From positions 1 through 64,000 of the forward strand of contig NZ_FOVM01000011.1 in the NCBI RefSeq assembly GCF_900115155.1: a stretch of 64,000 nt of DNA, given 5' to 3'. This stretch comes from Mycetocola miduiensis (GTDB lineage Bacteria > Actinomycetota > Actinomycetes > Actinomycetales > Microbacteriaceae). This document shows positions 16,215 to 25,559 of this stretch, one piece after another; position 1 is the stretch's first letter, and each line of letters begins with the position of its first letter. A program made the translations under genes and the position numbers. The notes under the pieces were generated by a model, which was given only the letters and a program-made list of their open reading frames with translations, searched no databases and was not told the origin of the DNA.

Positions 16215-17357
16215 CTAACGGCCGAGCTTGGGGGAGAAGGCGCGGGCGACGAGTCTCGCGATGAGGTTGAGTGCCATCACGATGAGGATGAGGGTGAGGG
16301 CGGCAGCCCAGGCGCGGTCGAGGTACGCCTGTGCGTCGGTGCCCTGGCTCACGTATGAGCTGTAGACGAAGACCGGCAGGCTCTGCATGCGGCCGTCGAA
16401 GGGGTTGTAGTTCATGTTTGCGGTGAACCCGGCGGCGACCAGGAGGGGAGCGGTTTCTCCGATAACGCGGGCGATGGCGAGCATGACGCCGGTCGTGATT
16501 CCCGCGATCGAGGTGGGCAGGACCACCTTGAGGATGGTCAGCCACTTGGGTACCCCGAGGGCGAACGCCGCTTCGCGGAGTTCGTTGGGCACGAGGCGCA
16601 GCATCTCTTCGCTTGAGCGGACGACAACGGGGATCATCAGCACGCTGAGCGCAACCGCGCCGGCGATACCGAGCCGGATGCCAGGTCCGAAGAAGATGGC
16701 GAAGAGCGCGTAGGCGAAGAGGCCCGCGACGATCGACGGGATGCCGGTCATGACGTCGACGAAGAACGTGATCGCCCGGGCGAGGGCGCCGCGGCCGTAC
16801 TCCACGAGGTAGATCGACGTGAGCAAGCCGATGGGAACGGAAATGAGCGCGGCGATGCCGGTCATGATGAGCGTTCCGACGATTGCGTGGAGCGCACCGC
16901 CTCCCTCGCCGACGACGTTGCGCATCGACTCGGTGAACAGCTGGACGTCGAACCGTGCCGTACCGCGGGAGAGGACTGTGATGAAGAGCGAGACCAGGGG
17001 CGCCAGTGCGATGATGAACGCGCTGGAGACGAGCGTGGTGACGAGGCGGTCCTTGGCCTGGCGGCCGCCCTCGACGAGGAGGGCGGTGAGGTAGATCGCC
17101 ACGCCGTTGAGCACGCCGGTGAGAACGACCGCGCCCGCGACGTTGAAGCCGCCGCCGGATGCCACCTGAACCAGCGCGAAAATCGCAATGCTCACCAGCA
17201 GCGAGGCGCCGAGGACGATCCACGGGACGCTCTTGCCGAGTCGGCCGCTGGCGTAGACGTTGGGCATCGCTCCGGAGCCGGTGCCTGGTTTCGACCCCTG
17301 GCCGGAACCCGACGCGGGGCCGGATCGCTGGAGCGGGGCAGTTTCTGTCTGTGCCAT
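16215..17357 (-). CDS. pstA: Phosphate ABC transporter permease PstA
   Basis: A 380-residue inner-membrane permease. The C-terminal two thirds is the usual PstA core with the EAA loop ([18 protein letters not shown]). It is about 80-90 residues longer than typical PstA: the N-terminus has a Gly/Ser-rich tail (to about 35) and two extra hydrophobic helices near 45-95. The start codon overlaps the pstC stop by one base (TAATG), so translation is coupled. Confidence 0.95.
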   Translation of the reverse strand: MAQTETAPLQRSGPASGSGQGSKPGTGSGAMPNVYASGRLGKSVPWIVLGASLLVSIAIFALVQVASGGGFNVAGAVVLTGVLNGVAIYLTALLVEGGRQAKDRLVTTLVSSAFIIALAPLVSLFITVLSRGTARFDVQLFTESMRNVVGEGGGALHAIVGTLIMTGIAALISVPIGLLTSIYLVEYGRGALARAITFFVDVMTGIPSIVAGLFAYALFAIFFGPGIRLGIAGAVALSVLMIPVVVRSSEEMLRLVPNELREAAFALGVPKWLTILKVVLPTSIAGITTGVMLAIARVIGETAPLLVAAGFTANMNYNPFDGRMQSLPVFVYSSYVSQGTDAQAYLDRAWAAALTLILIVMALNLIARLVARAFSPKLGR

Positions 17358-18322
17358 TAGTTCGCTCCCGAGAATTCCTTGCGGCGGTTGATGATGTATC
17401 GCGCGATCGCATTCACCGCGAGGGTGATGGCGAACAGCATCAGGCCGGTGGCAATGAGGACGTTGACGTTGAGCCCGTACGCCTCGGGGAAGCTGAGGGC
17501 GATGTTTGCTGCGATAGTGCTCGGGTTCGACGACGTGAGAAGCGCGAAGCTGATGATCCCTGAGGAGGAGAGCACCATGGCCACGGCCATCGTCTCACCG
17601 AGTGCGCGGCCGAGACCGAGCATGGCGGCGGAGACGACGCCGGCGCGGCCGAACGGCAGGACGGTCATGCGGATCATTTCCCACCGGGTCGCGCCGAGGG
17701 CGAGTGCGGCTTCTTCGTGGAGGACCGGAGTCTGGAGGAAGACCTCCCGGCTGAGCGCCGTGATGATCGGGAGGATCATCACCGCGAGGACGACCGCCGC
17801 CGTGAGGATCGTGCGGCCGGTGCCGGAAGCAGGCGGGGCGAAGAGCGGAATCCAGCCAAGATTCTCGGTCAACCAGAGGTAGAACGGCTGCACCAGCGGA
17901 GCGAGCGTGTTTGCGCCCCAGAGGCCGAAGACGACGGAGGGGACGGCCGCGAGGAGGTCGACGACATAGCCGAGGCCCTGGGCGAGCCGGCGCGGCGCGT
18001 AGTGCGAGATGAAAAGGGCGATGCCGATGGCAACGGGGACGGCCATGACGAGCGCGAGCGCCGATGCCCACAGCGTCCCGAAAATCAACGGCCAGACGTA
18101 GGTCCAGAAGGTTTCACCTGACGTGAAGATCGAAATGTCTTCGGGGTTCTCGGTGAGGGCCGGAACGCTCTGCAGCACCAGGAAGGCGGCGACGGCGGCG
18201 AGAGTTGCGAGGATGAGAGCGCCCGCGGTGAGCGTCGATCCCGAGAAAATTCGGTCGCCGAGGCGCTGAACGGGCTTGGAAGGCGGGGCGCTTTCGGTGC
18301 GGGCAACCGCTGGCGACGACAT
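17357..18322 (-). CDS. pstC: Phosphate ABC transporter permease PstC
   Basis: A 321-residue permease with six main membrane helices and the EAA motif [18 protein letters not shown]. The start chosen is [10 protein letters not shown] at 18322; 32 further in-frame codons upstream are possible but have atypical sequence and overlap the intercistronic stem-loop. It pairs with PstA to form the channel and is separated from pstS by 115 bp that contain a large hairpin. Confidence 0.95.
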   Translation of the reverse strand: MSSPAVARTESAPPSKPVQRLGDRIFSGSTLTAGALILATLAAVAAFLVLQSVPALTENPEDISIFTSGETFWTYVWPLIFGTLWASALALVMAVPVAIGIALFISHYAPRRLAQGLGYVVDLLAAVPSVVFGLWGANTLAPLVQPFYLWLTENLGWIPLFAPPASGTGRTILTAAVVLAVMILPIITALSREVFLQTPVLHEEAALALGATRWEMIRMTVLPFGRAGVVSAAMLGLGRALGETMAVAMVLSSSGIISFALLTSSNPSTIAANIALSFPEAYGLNVNVLIATGLMLFAITLAVNAIARYIINRRKEFSGAN

Positions 18323-18389
18323 CTGAGGGGTTCCCCCTGGGGTTCGGGTAAAGATGGGCGGGGAGATTACGAGGACCGTAACCGGTGCA

Positions 18390-18425
18390 ACCCCGGTTGT
18401 GACCTGGGCAGGCCACAACCGGGGT
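18390..18425 (-). promoter_or_regulatory. Intercistronic stem-loop between pstS and pstC
   Basis: ACCCCGGTTGTG and CACAACCGGGGT form a perfect 12-bp stem with a 12-base loop, 13 bases after the pstS stop. On the minus strand no T-run follows, so it is better explained as an mRNA-stabilising or partial termination element that keeps the binding protein in excess over the permease. Confidence 0.7.
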
Positions 18426-18437
18426 CAACGGGAGTTG

Positions 18438-19556
18438 TTACTTGATGAGTTCGATGGCTGCCGCGGACTTCTCGGCGATGTCGGACGAGATCGGAGCTGA
18501 GCCGGCGGCTTCCGCGCTGACCTGCTGTCCTTCTTCGCTCACAATATAGCTGAAGTACTCCTTGACGAGCTTGGCCGATTCGGCGTCTTCGTACTCGGTG
18601 CAGCCGATCAGGTAACTGATCAGGACGATCGGGTAGACACCGGCCGCGGTCGATGCGCGGTCGAGCTCGATCGCGAGGTCACCCTCGCCACGGCCTTCAG
18701 CGGCAGGCGACGCGTCGACGATCGCGGCGGCGGCTTCAGCAGAGTACGGGACGTACTCCTCGCCGACCTTCACGGAGACGGTGCCGAGTTCACCGGCGCG
18801 AGACGCGTCGGCGTAACCGATCGTGCCGGTGCCTGTGGTGACCGCGTCGATGACGCCGGAGGTCTGCTGTGCAGCCTCGCCGCCGGTGACGGCATCCGGC
18901 CACACGCCGTCAGCTTCCCAGCTCCACACGTCGGGTGCGGTGACGTTGAGGTAGTCGGTGAAGTTCTCAGTGGTTCCCGAGTCGTCTGCACGGTGGACGG
19001 GAGTGATCGCCTGGTCAGGCAGCTGTGCGTCGGGGTTCTGGGAGACGATGGCGTCGTCGTTCCACTTGGTGATGGTGCCGGCGAAGATGCCTGCGATGGT
19101 AGCCGGGTCGAGGTCGAGGCTGTCGACGCCGTCGAGGTTGAAGACGACGGCAATCGGCGAGATGTACGCGGGGAGTTCGACAAGCCCTGTACCGGGGACG
19201 CACGCTGCGAAGTTGTCTTCGGCGAGTTCCTCGTCCCTGAACGCACGGTCGGAACCGGCGAAAGCGCTGCCGCCGGCGATGAACGTGTCGCGCCCTGCGC
19301 CGGAACCGGCGGGGTCGTACTCAACGGTGACGTCGGCGTGCATTCCCTGGAATGCGGCAACCCAGGCTTCCTGGGCCGACTGCTGCGATGACGCGCCGCC
19401 GCCGACGAGGGTGCCGGTGAGCTCGCTGGCCGCGCTGTCGGTGCCTCCGGCAGCCTGTCCTTCGTTTGCTGCGCAGGAGGTCAGGGTTAGTGCGGCGAGT
19501 GCTGCGACGGCCGCGACGCGGCCGAACTTGGTGAACTTCACGAAAATTGTGTCCAT
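18438..19556 (-). CDS. pstS: Phosphate-binding lipoprotein PstS
   Basis: A 372-residue periplasmic-type binding protein anchored as a lipoprotein: signal helix VAAVAALAALTLTSC, with the lipidated Cys in the lipobox LTSC. Phosphate-contact motifs include GGASSQQSAQEAW, SGAGRDTFIAGG and RADDSGTTENF. It is first in pstSCAB on the minus strand, and a PHO box lies 75 bp upstream. In mycobacterial relatives the operon is activated by RegX3, which is encoded at 29.6 kb here. Confidence 0.96.
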   Translation of the reverse strand: MDTIFVKFTKFGRVAAVAALAALTLTSCAANEGQAAGGTDSAASELTGTLVGGGASSQQSAQEAWVAAFQGMHADVTVEYDPAGSGAGRDTFIAGGSAFAGSDRAFRDEELAEDNFAACVPGTGLVELPAYISPIAVVFNLDGVDSLDLDPATIAGIFAGTITKWNDDAIVSQNPDAQLPDQAITPVHRADDSGTTENFTDYLNVTAPDVWSWEADGVWPDAVTGGEAAQQTSGVIDAVTTGTGTIGYADASRAGELGTVSVKVGEEYVPYSAEAAAAIVDASPAAEGRGEGDLAIELDRASTAAGVYPIVLISYLIGCTEYEDAESAKLVKEYFSYIVSEEGQQVSAEAAGSAPISSDIAEKSAAAIELIK

Positions 19557-19630
19557 TCATTGTGATTTCGGGACGGACCGGTGCAGGCCCACGAAGTACG
19601 TTAGGCATCCGGCTTAACGAGAGTCCCTCA

Positions 19631-19652
19631 CAATGGTGAACGGAAGGTTAAC
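19631..19652 (-). promoter_or_regulatory. PHO box upstream of pstS
   Basis: On the minus strand two adjacent 11-bp direct repeats are seen: GTTAACCTTCC and GTTCACCATTG. They fit the actinobacterial PHO box (tandem 11-mers with the GTTCACC core) bound by PhoP/RegX3-type regulators. Confidence 0.8.
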
Positions 19653-19680
19653 GGCATCCGACGGCTCCCGCGACATCGCC

Positions 19681-20616
19681 TCAGGCGCGCGGTTCGTGGG
19701 TTTCGATCGAGATAATTCCCGAGCTCGGATTCGTCGCGGACAGGTGCACGATGCTGAACGCGCCGGTGGGCAGGTCCGCCGCGCTGGACAGGTAGGAGCC
19801 AGAGAGACTCCCGGTGGCCAGTGCGATTTCCCGCAGGATCTCGGGCAGAACGGGCCCATGGCTGCACAGCACGGCGGTCTTGCGCGATTTCACGCGTTTG
19901 CCGACGACTTTACGGACGTCCGCTTCGCCGCGCTCCCATGCGTCCTGGCTGATCAGATCGGTGCGGCGCAGATCCAGCCCGGACGCCGCGGCGAGGGGCG
20001 CTGCGGTTGTCACGCACCTCACAGCCGTGCTCGAGACGATCCGCCGCACGCCGAACGCCTGCAGCGTCGGCACGATGCTTGCGGCCTGCTCGACGCCGCG
20101 CGCGGTCAGTGGACGCAGGGCGTCCGGTCCCGACCACGCGGATGCCGCAAGCGCCTTACCGTGCCTAAGCGCGATGATTGCGAAGGTGGAGGTGACGCCT
20201 TCCTCGAGCAGCTTCATGAACGTGTCGAGGATTTCGAGGTCGGGGGCATGGCTCAGGTAGGTGCGGGCTTTGCGGGGCAGCACCCACTCCAGGGCGGCCA
20301 CTTCACTGTTCGGCACGAAGGTTGACGACCGGACGGCAGCGTCGCTGACTTCGGCGGCCCAGTAGTGCACGATCTTTTCCCGGCCGGATGACAGCGGGTA
20401 CCGGGAGACTCCGAGGGGCGCCCCGAGCACCACGGCCAGTCCGGTCTCCTCGAGGATCTCGCGTACCGCGGTCTGCGGCAGTGATTCTCCGGGGTCGACC
20501 TTGCCCTTGGGGAGGGAAACATCCGCGTACTTGGTGCGGTGGATGACGAGGATGTGCACTTTGCCGTCGATTCGGCGCCAGCATAATGCGCCCGCTGCGT
20601 AGATCGCCGTCGTCAC
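19681..20616 (-). CDS. mutT1: MutT1-like Nudix hydrolase fused to histidine phosphatase
   Basis: A 311-residue two-domain protein. The N-terminal Nudix domain has the box [20 protein letters not shown] (about residues 38-57). The C-terminal domain is SixA/histidine-phosphatase-like, with HG in [11 protein letters not shown], the [10 protein letters not shown] motif and a late His in [10 protein letters not shown]. Mycobacterial MutT1 has the same architecture and hydrolyses oxidised guanine nucleotides and diadenosine polyphosphates. The gene overlaps ppk by ATGA, reproducing the ppk1-mutT1 neighbourhood of mycobacteria. Confidence 0.9.
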   Translation of the reverse strand: MTTAIYAAGALCWRRIDGKVHILVIHRTKYADVSLPKGKVDPGESLPQTAVREILEETGLAVVLGAPLGVSRYPLSSGREKIVHYWAAEVSDAAVRSSTFVPNSEVAALEWVLPRKARTYLSHAPDLEILDTFMKLLEEGVTSTFAIIALRHGKALAASAWSGPDALRPLTARGVEQAASIVPTLQAFGVRRIVSSTAVRCVTTAAPLAAASGLDLRRTDLISQDAWERGEADVRKVVGKRVKSRKTAVLCSHGPVLPEILREIALATGSLSGSYLSSAADLPTGAFSIVHLSATNPSSGIISIETHEPRA

Positions 20617-22787
20617 CGTCGCGCCCTCGGCCGGCGCCGGAGACTCGTCTTGAGCATCAGCCGATCCTGGATGTCGACGAGCGGAAGGCCGGATTCATCG
20701 GTTGAGTGACGTTCCCAGACGCCGTTCGCATTGAGGTGCCACGTCGACGTGTTGTCGTCCATGGCCGTGTCGAAAAGGCTCGCGATCTCGGCGAGGTGCG
20801 CGGGGGCGGTCAAGCGGACCAGCGCTTCAACCCGGCGGTCGAGGTTCCGGTGCATCATGTCGGCGCTTCCGATGAAGACGTGCGGGTCGCCGTCATTGAC
20901 GAACGAGAAGATCCGGGAGTGCTCGAGGAAGCGACCGAGGATGGAGCGCACGCGAATGGTCTCGCTCATGCCCTTCTGACCAGGTTTGAGCCCGCAGATT
21001 CCGCGCACCCAGATGTCGATCGGCACACCGGCCTGGCTGGCGCGGTAGAGCCCGTCGATGATCGCTTCGTCGACCATTGAGTTGACCTTGATCCGGATCC
21101 CGCTCGGCTTGCCCGCCTCCGCGTTCCGGCGTTCCTGGTCGATGTGCTTGAGCAGGCCCTTCCGCAGGTGGAGCGGAGCGACGAGGAGCCGTTTGAACTT
21201 CTTCTCGATGGCGTACCCGGAGAGTTCGTTGAACAGCCGGGTGAGGTCCTTGCCGACCTGGGCATCCGCGGTGAACAGGCCGAGGTCCTCGTAGATCCGG
21301 CTGGTCTTCGGGTTGTAGTTGCCCGTGCCGATGTGGCTGTAGTGCTTGAGCGTTCCTTTTTCCTCACGGATGACGAGGGCGAGCTTGCAGTGGGTTTTCA
21401 GCCCGACGAGTCCGTACACGACGTGCACACCCGCCTTCTCCAGTTTGCGAGCCCAGGTGATGTTCGCCTGCTCGTCGAAGCGGGCCTTGATCTCAACGAG
21501 CGCGAGGACCTGCTTGCCGGCCTCGGCCGCGTCGATGAGAGCCTCGACGATGGGGGAGTCGCCCGATGTGCGGTACAGCGTCTGTTTGATGGCGAGCACC
21601 TGGGGGTCGGCTGCGGCTTGCTCGAGGAACGCCTGCACGCTCGTGGCGAAGGACTCGTACGGGTGGTGGACGAGGACGTCCTGCTGGGCGATCGCCCGGA
21701 AGATGTCGGCTTTGCTGTTCGGCTCAACCGGCTGGAACTGCGCGACGGTGGTCGGTACGCGCGGCGGGTAACGCAGGTCGGGGCGGTCGATTCCTGACAG
21801 GCTGAACAGGCCGCCGAGGTCGAGCGGTGCGGGGAGGCGGTATACCTCCTGGTCGGTGACGTCGAGCTCACGCACGAGCAGGTCGAGGGTCACATCGTCC
21901 ATGTCCTCGGTGATCTCCAGCCGGATCGGCGGGCCGAACCGGCGTCGGAGGAGCTCCTTCTCCAGGGCCTGGATGAGGTTCTCGGTCTCGTCCTCTTCGA
22001 TTTCGACGTCTTCGTTGCGGGTGACCCGGAAGACGTGGTGCTCGATGATCTCCATGCCGGGGAACAGGTCGCCGAGGTGGTTGGCGATGAGGTCTTCGAG
22101 CGGGATGTATCGCACCGAGTCGAGGGAGGCGGACGGGTCGACCGGCACGAACCGGGGGAGCATCTGCGGGACCTTGAGCCTCGCGAACTCCTGACGACCG
22201 GTTTTTGAGTTACGTACCCGAACGGCGAGGTTGAGTGAGAGCCCCGAGATGTAGGGGAACGGGTGCGCGGGGTCGACGGCCAACGGCATGAGGACGGGGA
22301 AAATCTGCTGTCCGAAGTAGTCCCGAAGGCTCTCGCGGTCGTCGTCGTTGAGAGAGTCCCAGGTGACGACGTTCACGCCTGCGGCGGTGAGGTCCGGTTT
22401 GACCAGTTCGGACCACGCGCGGGCATGGCGGGCCTGGAGTTCGTGCGCCTTGTCGGAGATATCACTGAGCACGTCGGCCGGGGCACGGCCAACGTTCGTG
22501 GGAACAGCGAGTCCGGTGAGCACACGGCGCTTGAGCCCGGCGACACGGACCATGAAGAATTCGTCGAGGTTCGACGCGAAAATGGCGAGGAAGTTGGCCC
22601 GCTCGAGCGTCGGCACCGTCGGGTCTTCAGCCAGCTCAAGGACCCGCTGGTTGAATGCCAGCCAGCTCACTTCCCGGTCGAGGTAACGGCCCTCAGGAAG
22701 CGCTGGATCGTCCCGCTCGAACACCGGGTCGAAGTCGTCGTCGTCGCCGCCGAGTCCCGAGTCATGCGCGATGCTCTGTGTTGCCAT
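20613..22787 (-). CDS. ppk: Polyphosphate kinase 1
   Basis: A 724-residue enzyme making inorganic polyphosphate from ATP. All PPK1 domains are present: N domain ([19 protein letters not shown]), head domain, and two phospholipase-D-like catalytic domains. The phosphorylated His lies in [15 protein letters not shown] and a second His motif near [15 protein letters not shown]. It starts 94 bp after mshD and is coupled to mutT1. GTTCACC at 22804-22810 (minus strand) just upstream resembles half a PHO box. Confidence 0.96.
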   Translation of the reverse strand: MATQSIAHDSGLGGDDDDFDPVFERDDPALPEGRYLDREVSWLAFNQRVLELAEDPTVPTLERANFLAIFASNLDEFFMVRVAGLKRRVLTGLAVPTNVGRAPADVLSDISDKAHELQARHARAWSELVKPDLTAAGVNVVTWDSLNDDDRESLRDYFGQQIFPVLMPLAVDPAHPFPYISGLSLNLAVRVRNSKTGRQEFARLKVPQMLPRFVPVDPSASLDSVRYIPLEDLIANHLGDLFPGMEIIEHHVFRVTRNEDVEIEEDETENLIQALEKELLRRRFGPPIRLEITEDMDDVTLDLLVRELDVTDQEVYRLPAPLDLGGLFSLSGIDRPDLRYPPRVPTTVAQFQPVEPNSKADIFRAIAQQDVLVHHPYESFATSVQAFLEQAAADPQVLAIKQTLYRTSGDSPIVEALIDAAEAGKQVLALVEIKARFDEQANITWARKLEKAGVHVVYGLVGLKTHCKLALVIREEKGTLKHYSHIGTGNYNPKTSRIYEDLGLFTADAQVGKDLTRLFNELSGYAIEKKFKRLLVAPLHLRKGLLKHIDQERRNAEAGKPSGIRIKVNSMVDEAIIDGLYRASQAGVPIDIWVRGICGLKPGQKGMSETIRVRSILGRFLEHSRIFSFVNDGDPHVFIGSADMMHRNLDRRVEALVRLTAPAHLAEIASLFDTAMDDNTSTWHLNANGVWERHSTDESGLPLVDIQDRLMLKTSLRRRPRARR

Positions 22788-22881
22788 CCCAACATCTTGT
22801 CACGGTGAACACGGTTACGCGCCAGGTGGCGACGAGCAATGCGGGACTTCTGCTCGCGGTGCGGAGGTGGTGCCGCTCGGA

Positions 22882-23763
22882 TCAGGCTTTTTCTCTCCTG
22901 CGGTACTGCACGTCGACCGCATAATCCGTGAAACCGAGCGAGCGGTACAGCGATACAGCCCGTTCGTTGTCTCCCTCGACGTACAGGGATGCCGTGCGCA
23001 CGCCACGCTCCCTCATCCGCTCGAGTCCGGCAAGCATGAGCGCGCGTCCAAGCCCCTGTCCGGGTTCCCCAACGCCGAGAACGTAGATTTCTCCGTGGTC
23101 GGCGTCGATCTTGAGCCAGTTGTAGCCGAGCAGCCGGCCGGACTCGTTGCGGGCGAGCAGGAAGTCGCCGGCGTCGAACCAGGGTTCCGACTGCCGGGCT
23201 CGGAGATCCTCGACGGTGATCCTGCCCTGTTCTGGGTGGCTCGCGAACACCCGGGCGTTCAGCTCAACCCACTCCGCATCGTCCGTCCCCGGGCTGAACG
23301 ATGTGATGCCCGCGGGAAGAGGGGGGATGTCGGCAGCCGGTGAGAGCGGCATCCGCAGCTGCAGGAGGGTCCGCACCCGGTCGAACGCGAAGCGGGCAGC
23401 AAGCAAACGGGATGCGGGGTGGTCGCCGTGGGCCCAGGCAAGCAGGGAGGGGGGAGCGCTGGCGAGGATCTCCGCGAGCATCGACGAGCCAACGCCGGTG
23501 CCGCGCCACTCCGGGTCGACGACGAACTCGAGTTCGCCGTGGCCGATGAGGGCAGCGCCGACGAGAAGCTCCACCGCGCTCGGCGACTCGGGCGGCGTGA
23601 TGGCGAGGAGCAGCGACCGGGCGCCGGCCTCAGCGTCGATGAGGGCCTGGTCGTTGAACGGGGATGCCCCGTCGACGGCGACGGCGCGGCGAACGAGACG
23701 ATCGAATGCGGCGCGCGGCGCGGCATCCGTGATGTTACGAACGCGCAGGATCGGCTTCGGCAT
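22882..23763 (-). CDS. mshD: Mycothiol synthase
   Basis: A 293-residue double GNAT-fold acetyltransferase that adds acetyl to Cys-GlcN-Ins, the last step of mycothiol synthesis. The C-terminal GNAT domain is clear: [19 protein letters not shown] carries the acetyl-CoA pyrophosphate loop, and the end [19 protein letters not shown] is typical. The N-terminal GNAT half is more divergent ([15 protein letters not shown]). It overlaps the end of glnR by 29 bases, so either translation is coupled or the true start is slightly downstream. Confidence 0.93.
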   Translation of the reverse strand: MPKPILRVRNITDAAPRAAFDRLVRRAVAVDGASPFNDQALIDAEAGARSLLLAITPPESPSAVELLVGAALIGHGELEFVVDPEWRGTGVGSSMLAEILASAPPSLLAWAHGDHPASRLLAARFAFDRVRTLLQLRMPLSPAADIPPLPAGITSFSPGTDDAEWVELNARVFASHPEQGRITVEDLRARQSEPWFDAGDFLLARNESGRLLGYNWLKIDADHGEIYVLGVGEPGQGLGRALMLAGLERMRERGVRTASLYVEGDNERAVSLYRSLGFTDYAVDVQYRRREKA

Positions 23764-24424
23764 TGTCGTCCTCGTAAACGTTGAAGCGGTAGCCGACGTT
23801 GCGGACCGTTCCGATCAGCTGTTCGAGCTCGCCAAGTTTCGCGCGCAGCCGCCGAACGTGGACGTCCACCGTCCGGGTGCCCCCGAAGTAGTCGTACCCC
23901 CACACCTCGCTGAGCAGTTGTTCACGGGTGAAGACGCGGGACGGGTGCGCGGCCAGGAAGCGAAGCAGTTCGAATTCCTTGTAGGTGAGGTCGAGCGGCT
24001 TGCCTTGGACTTTCGCGGAATAGCTGGCTTCGTCGATGACGACGCCTGACGTCTGGATTTTGGTGCTCGTCTGCTCGAGCGCCTGCCGCCCGATAGCGAG
24101 GCGGATCCGTGCGTCGATCTCGGCAGGCCCGGCCATCTCGACGAGGACGTCGTCAACACCCCAGTCGGCGCTGACAGCGCTGAGGCCGCCTTCGGTGAGG
24201 ATGACGAGGAGCGGAACGGCGATGCCCGTTGTCCGCAGAATCTTGCACAGGGACTTGGCGCCTGCGAGGTCCGTCCTCGCGTCGACCATGATCAGGTCGC
24301 TGGAGGGCGCGTTGACGAGCTGGGCAGGCTGAGCGGGGATCTGCCGCACACGGTGACTGAGCAGGCCGAGTGACGGCAGCACGTCATTGTCGACCTGTGA
24401 GGTCAGAATCAACAGTTGCGCCAC
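23735..24424 (-). CDS. glnR: GlnR-type OmpR-family nitrogen regulator
   Basis: A 229-residue regulator with a receiver-like N-terminus and a winged-helix C-terminus ([37 protein letters not shown]). The sequence follows actinobacterial GlnR closely, including [17 protein letters not shown]. The receiver keeps Asp in LIMVDART, but GlnR is an orphan regulator without a kinase gene. GTG at 24424 is chosen because GGAGG lies six bases upstream; an ATG ten codons earlier would put that site inside the gene. GlnR controls ammonium assimilation and cross-talks with PhoP/RegX3. Confidence 0.9.
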   Translation of the reverse strand: MAQLLILTSQVDNDVLPSLGLLSHRVRQIPAQPAQLVNAPSSDLIMVDARTDLAGAKSLCKILRTTGIAVPLLVILTEGGLSAVSADWGVDDVLVEMAGPAEIDARIRLAIGRQALEQTSTKIQTSGVVIDEASYSAKVQGKPLDLTYKEFELLRFLAAHPSRVFTREQLLSEVWGYDYFGGTRTVDVHVRRLRAKLGELEQLIGTVRNVGYRFNVYEDDNAEADPARS

Positions 24425-24534
24425 GTGTGACCTCCAGTGATTACGTGGACTCATACTAGCTTTCGCTCGGCAACCGATCTGACCGAGCGTGTCAACCGGA
24501 GGCGGAGGAGCGAGTATTCAGGCAAGATAGGAGC

Positions 24535-24825
24535 ATGACTGACGCTCCGATGGCTCCGTCGCGCACCTGGCGCGGCATCTTCGGTGTGTGGGGTGCCGCC
24601 GCCGCGGGAGCCATCCTGGTCGCGGTGTTCGCACCGTCCGGGCTGCACTTCACCTGGCTGTCGATCACATTGGCGGCCTGCACAATGCTCGCGTTCGTCG
24701 TTCAGTTGCTCACCCACCAGAAAATCGGGTTCATCGACCGGCTATCGATCAGCGTCGTCGGAATCCTCGGGATTCTCTCCATCGCCGCGGCCCTGCTCGG
24801 CATCGGTGCACTCTTCCAGGGATAG
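24535..24825 (+). CDS. Small three-helix membrane protein
   Basis: A 96-residue protein with hydrophobic helices at roughly 17-34, 39-59 and 69-92, and a short polar N-terminus MTDAPMAPSRTWR. No family recognised. It is divergent from glnR; AGGAG lies just before the ATG. It is followed closely by a second tiny membrane protein. Confidence 0.75.
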   Translation: MTDAPMAPSRTWRGIFGVWGAAAAGAILVAVFAPSGLHFTWLSITLAACTMLAFVVQLLTHQKIGFIDRLSISVVGILGILSIAAALLGIGALFQG

Positions 24826-24834
24826 ACTGCTGCC

Positions 24835-24948
24835 ATGGACCTCGTCGCACTTGAACTTTTCTTTGTTGGTCTTCTCGGGTTGGCCAGCCTCGCGATTGCC
24901 GGCATCTCGGTCGTCGTGCTCCTCAACCTCTTCCGCGGACAGCGCTGA
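24835..24948 (+). CDS. Single-helix micro-protein (37 aa)
   Basis: The sequence MDLVALELFFVGLLGLASLA continues as one long hydrophobic helix ending in LFRGQR. A -10-like TAGACT at 24823-24828 is exactly six bases before the ATG, the same arrangement as for the small protein at 9131. Function unknown. Confidence 0.6.
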   Translation: MDLVALELFFVGLLGLASLAIAGISVVVLLNLFRGQR

Positions 24949-24962
24949 CGCGAGGCGCGTCG

Positions 24963-25559
24963 ATGTTTGAGATCCCGACCGACCTGCCCGCGGAGCTCGT
25001 GCCGTTGTCCTGGCTCATAGGTGTCTGGGAAGGCACCGGGGTGATCGACTACCCGGCCGGCGAGGGCACCGTGAGTTCAGAGTTCGGCCAGCGCGTGAGC
25101 TTCAGCCACGACGGGATGCCATACCTCAACTACAACGCGTACACCTGGCTCCTCGATGAGGAACACACCGGGCTCACCGCTGAAACCGGCTACTGGCGGT
25201 TGCACCGCCCGCAGCGTGAGGGCGACCCCGGCCCTGCCCTGTTGCCCGCAGTCGGTGAACGCCCTTTCCAGACCGCCGAGGACGTCGAATCCCTCCGCAA
25301 CGACGATGGCGGTTTCGACGTCGAAGTGTCACTGGTTCACCCTGGCGGTGTCAGCGAACTGTACCTGGGTCAGGTTCGCGGTCCGCGCATCGACCTCGCG
25401 ACCGATGCGGTGATGCGCACGGCGGGGGCGAAGGAATACGCCGCTGCCACGCGGCTGTACGGTCTCGTTGAAAACCACCTGCTCTGGGCCTGGGACATCG
25501 CAGCGCTCGGCCAGGATCTTCGCTCCCACGCCTCAGGGCGACTCGCAAAGGTTGACTGA
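24963..25559 (+). CDS. FABP/nitrobindin-like heme-binding beta-barrel protein
   Basis: A 198-residue cytoplasmic protein of the DUF1794/nitrobindin family. The signature LIGVWEGTGVIDYP near residues 18-32 is the GxWxGxG strand motif; conserved YWRLHRP and the late ATRLYGLVENHLLWAWDIA follow. Family members bind ferric heme and react with nitric oxide or peroxynitrite. The stop overlaps the next start (TGATG at 25557-25561), so it is coupled to the YgfZ-like gene. Confidence 0.85.
   Translation: MFEIPTDLPAELVPLSWLIGVWEGTGVIDYPAGEGTVSSEFGQRVSFSHDGMPYLNYNAYTWLLDEEHTGLTAETGYWRLHRPQREGDPGPALLPAVGERPFQTAEDVESLRNDDGGFDVEVSLVHPGGVSELYLGQVRGPRIDLATDAVMRTAGAKEYAAATRLYGLVENHLLWAWDIAALGQDLRSHASGRLAKVD

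Noticed and set aside
16201-17412. Upstream extension of the pstB frame to 663 codons
   Set aside because: It overlaps pstA in a shadow frame; PstB is complete from 16200.
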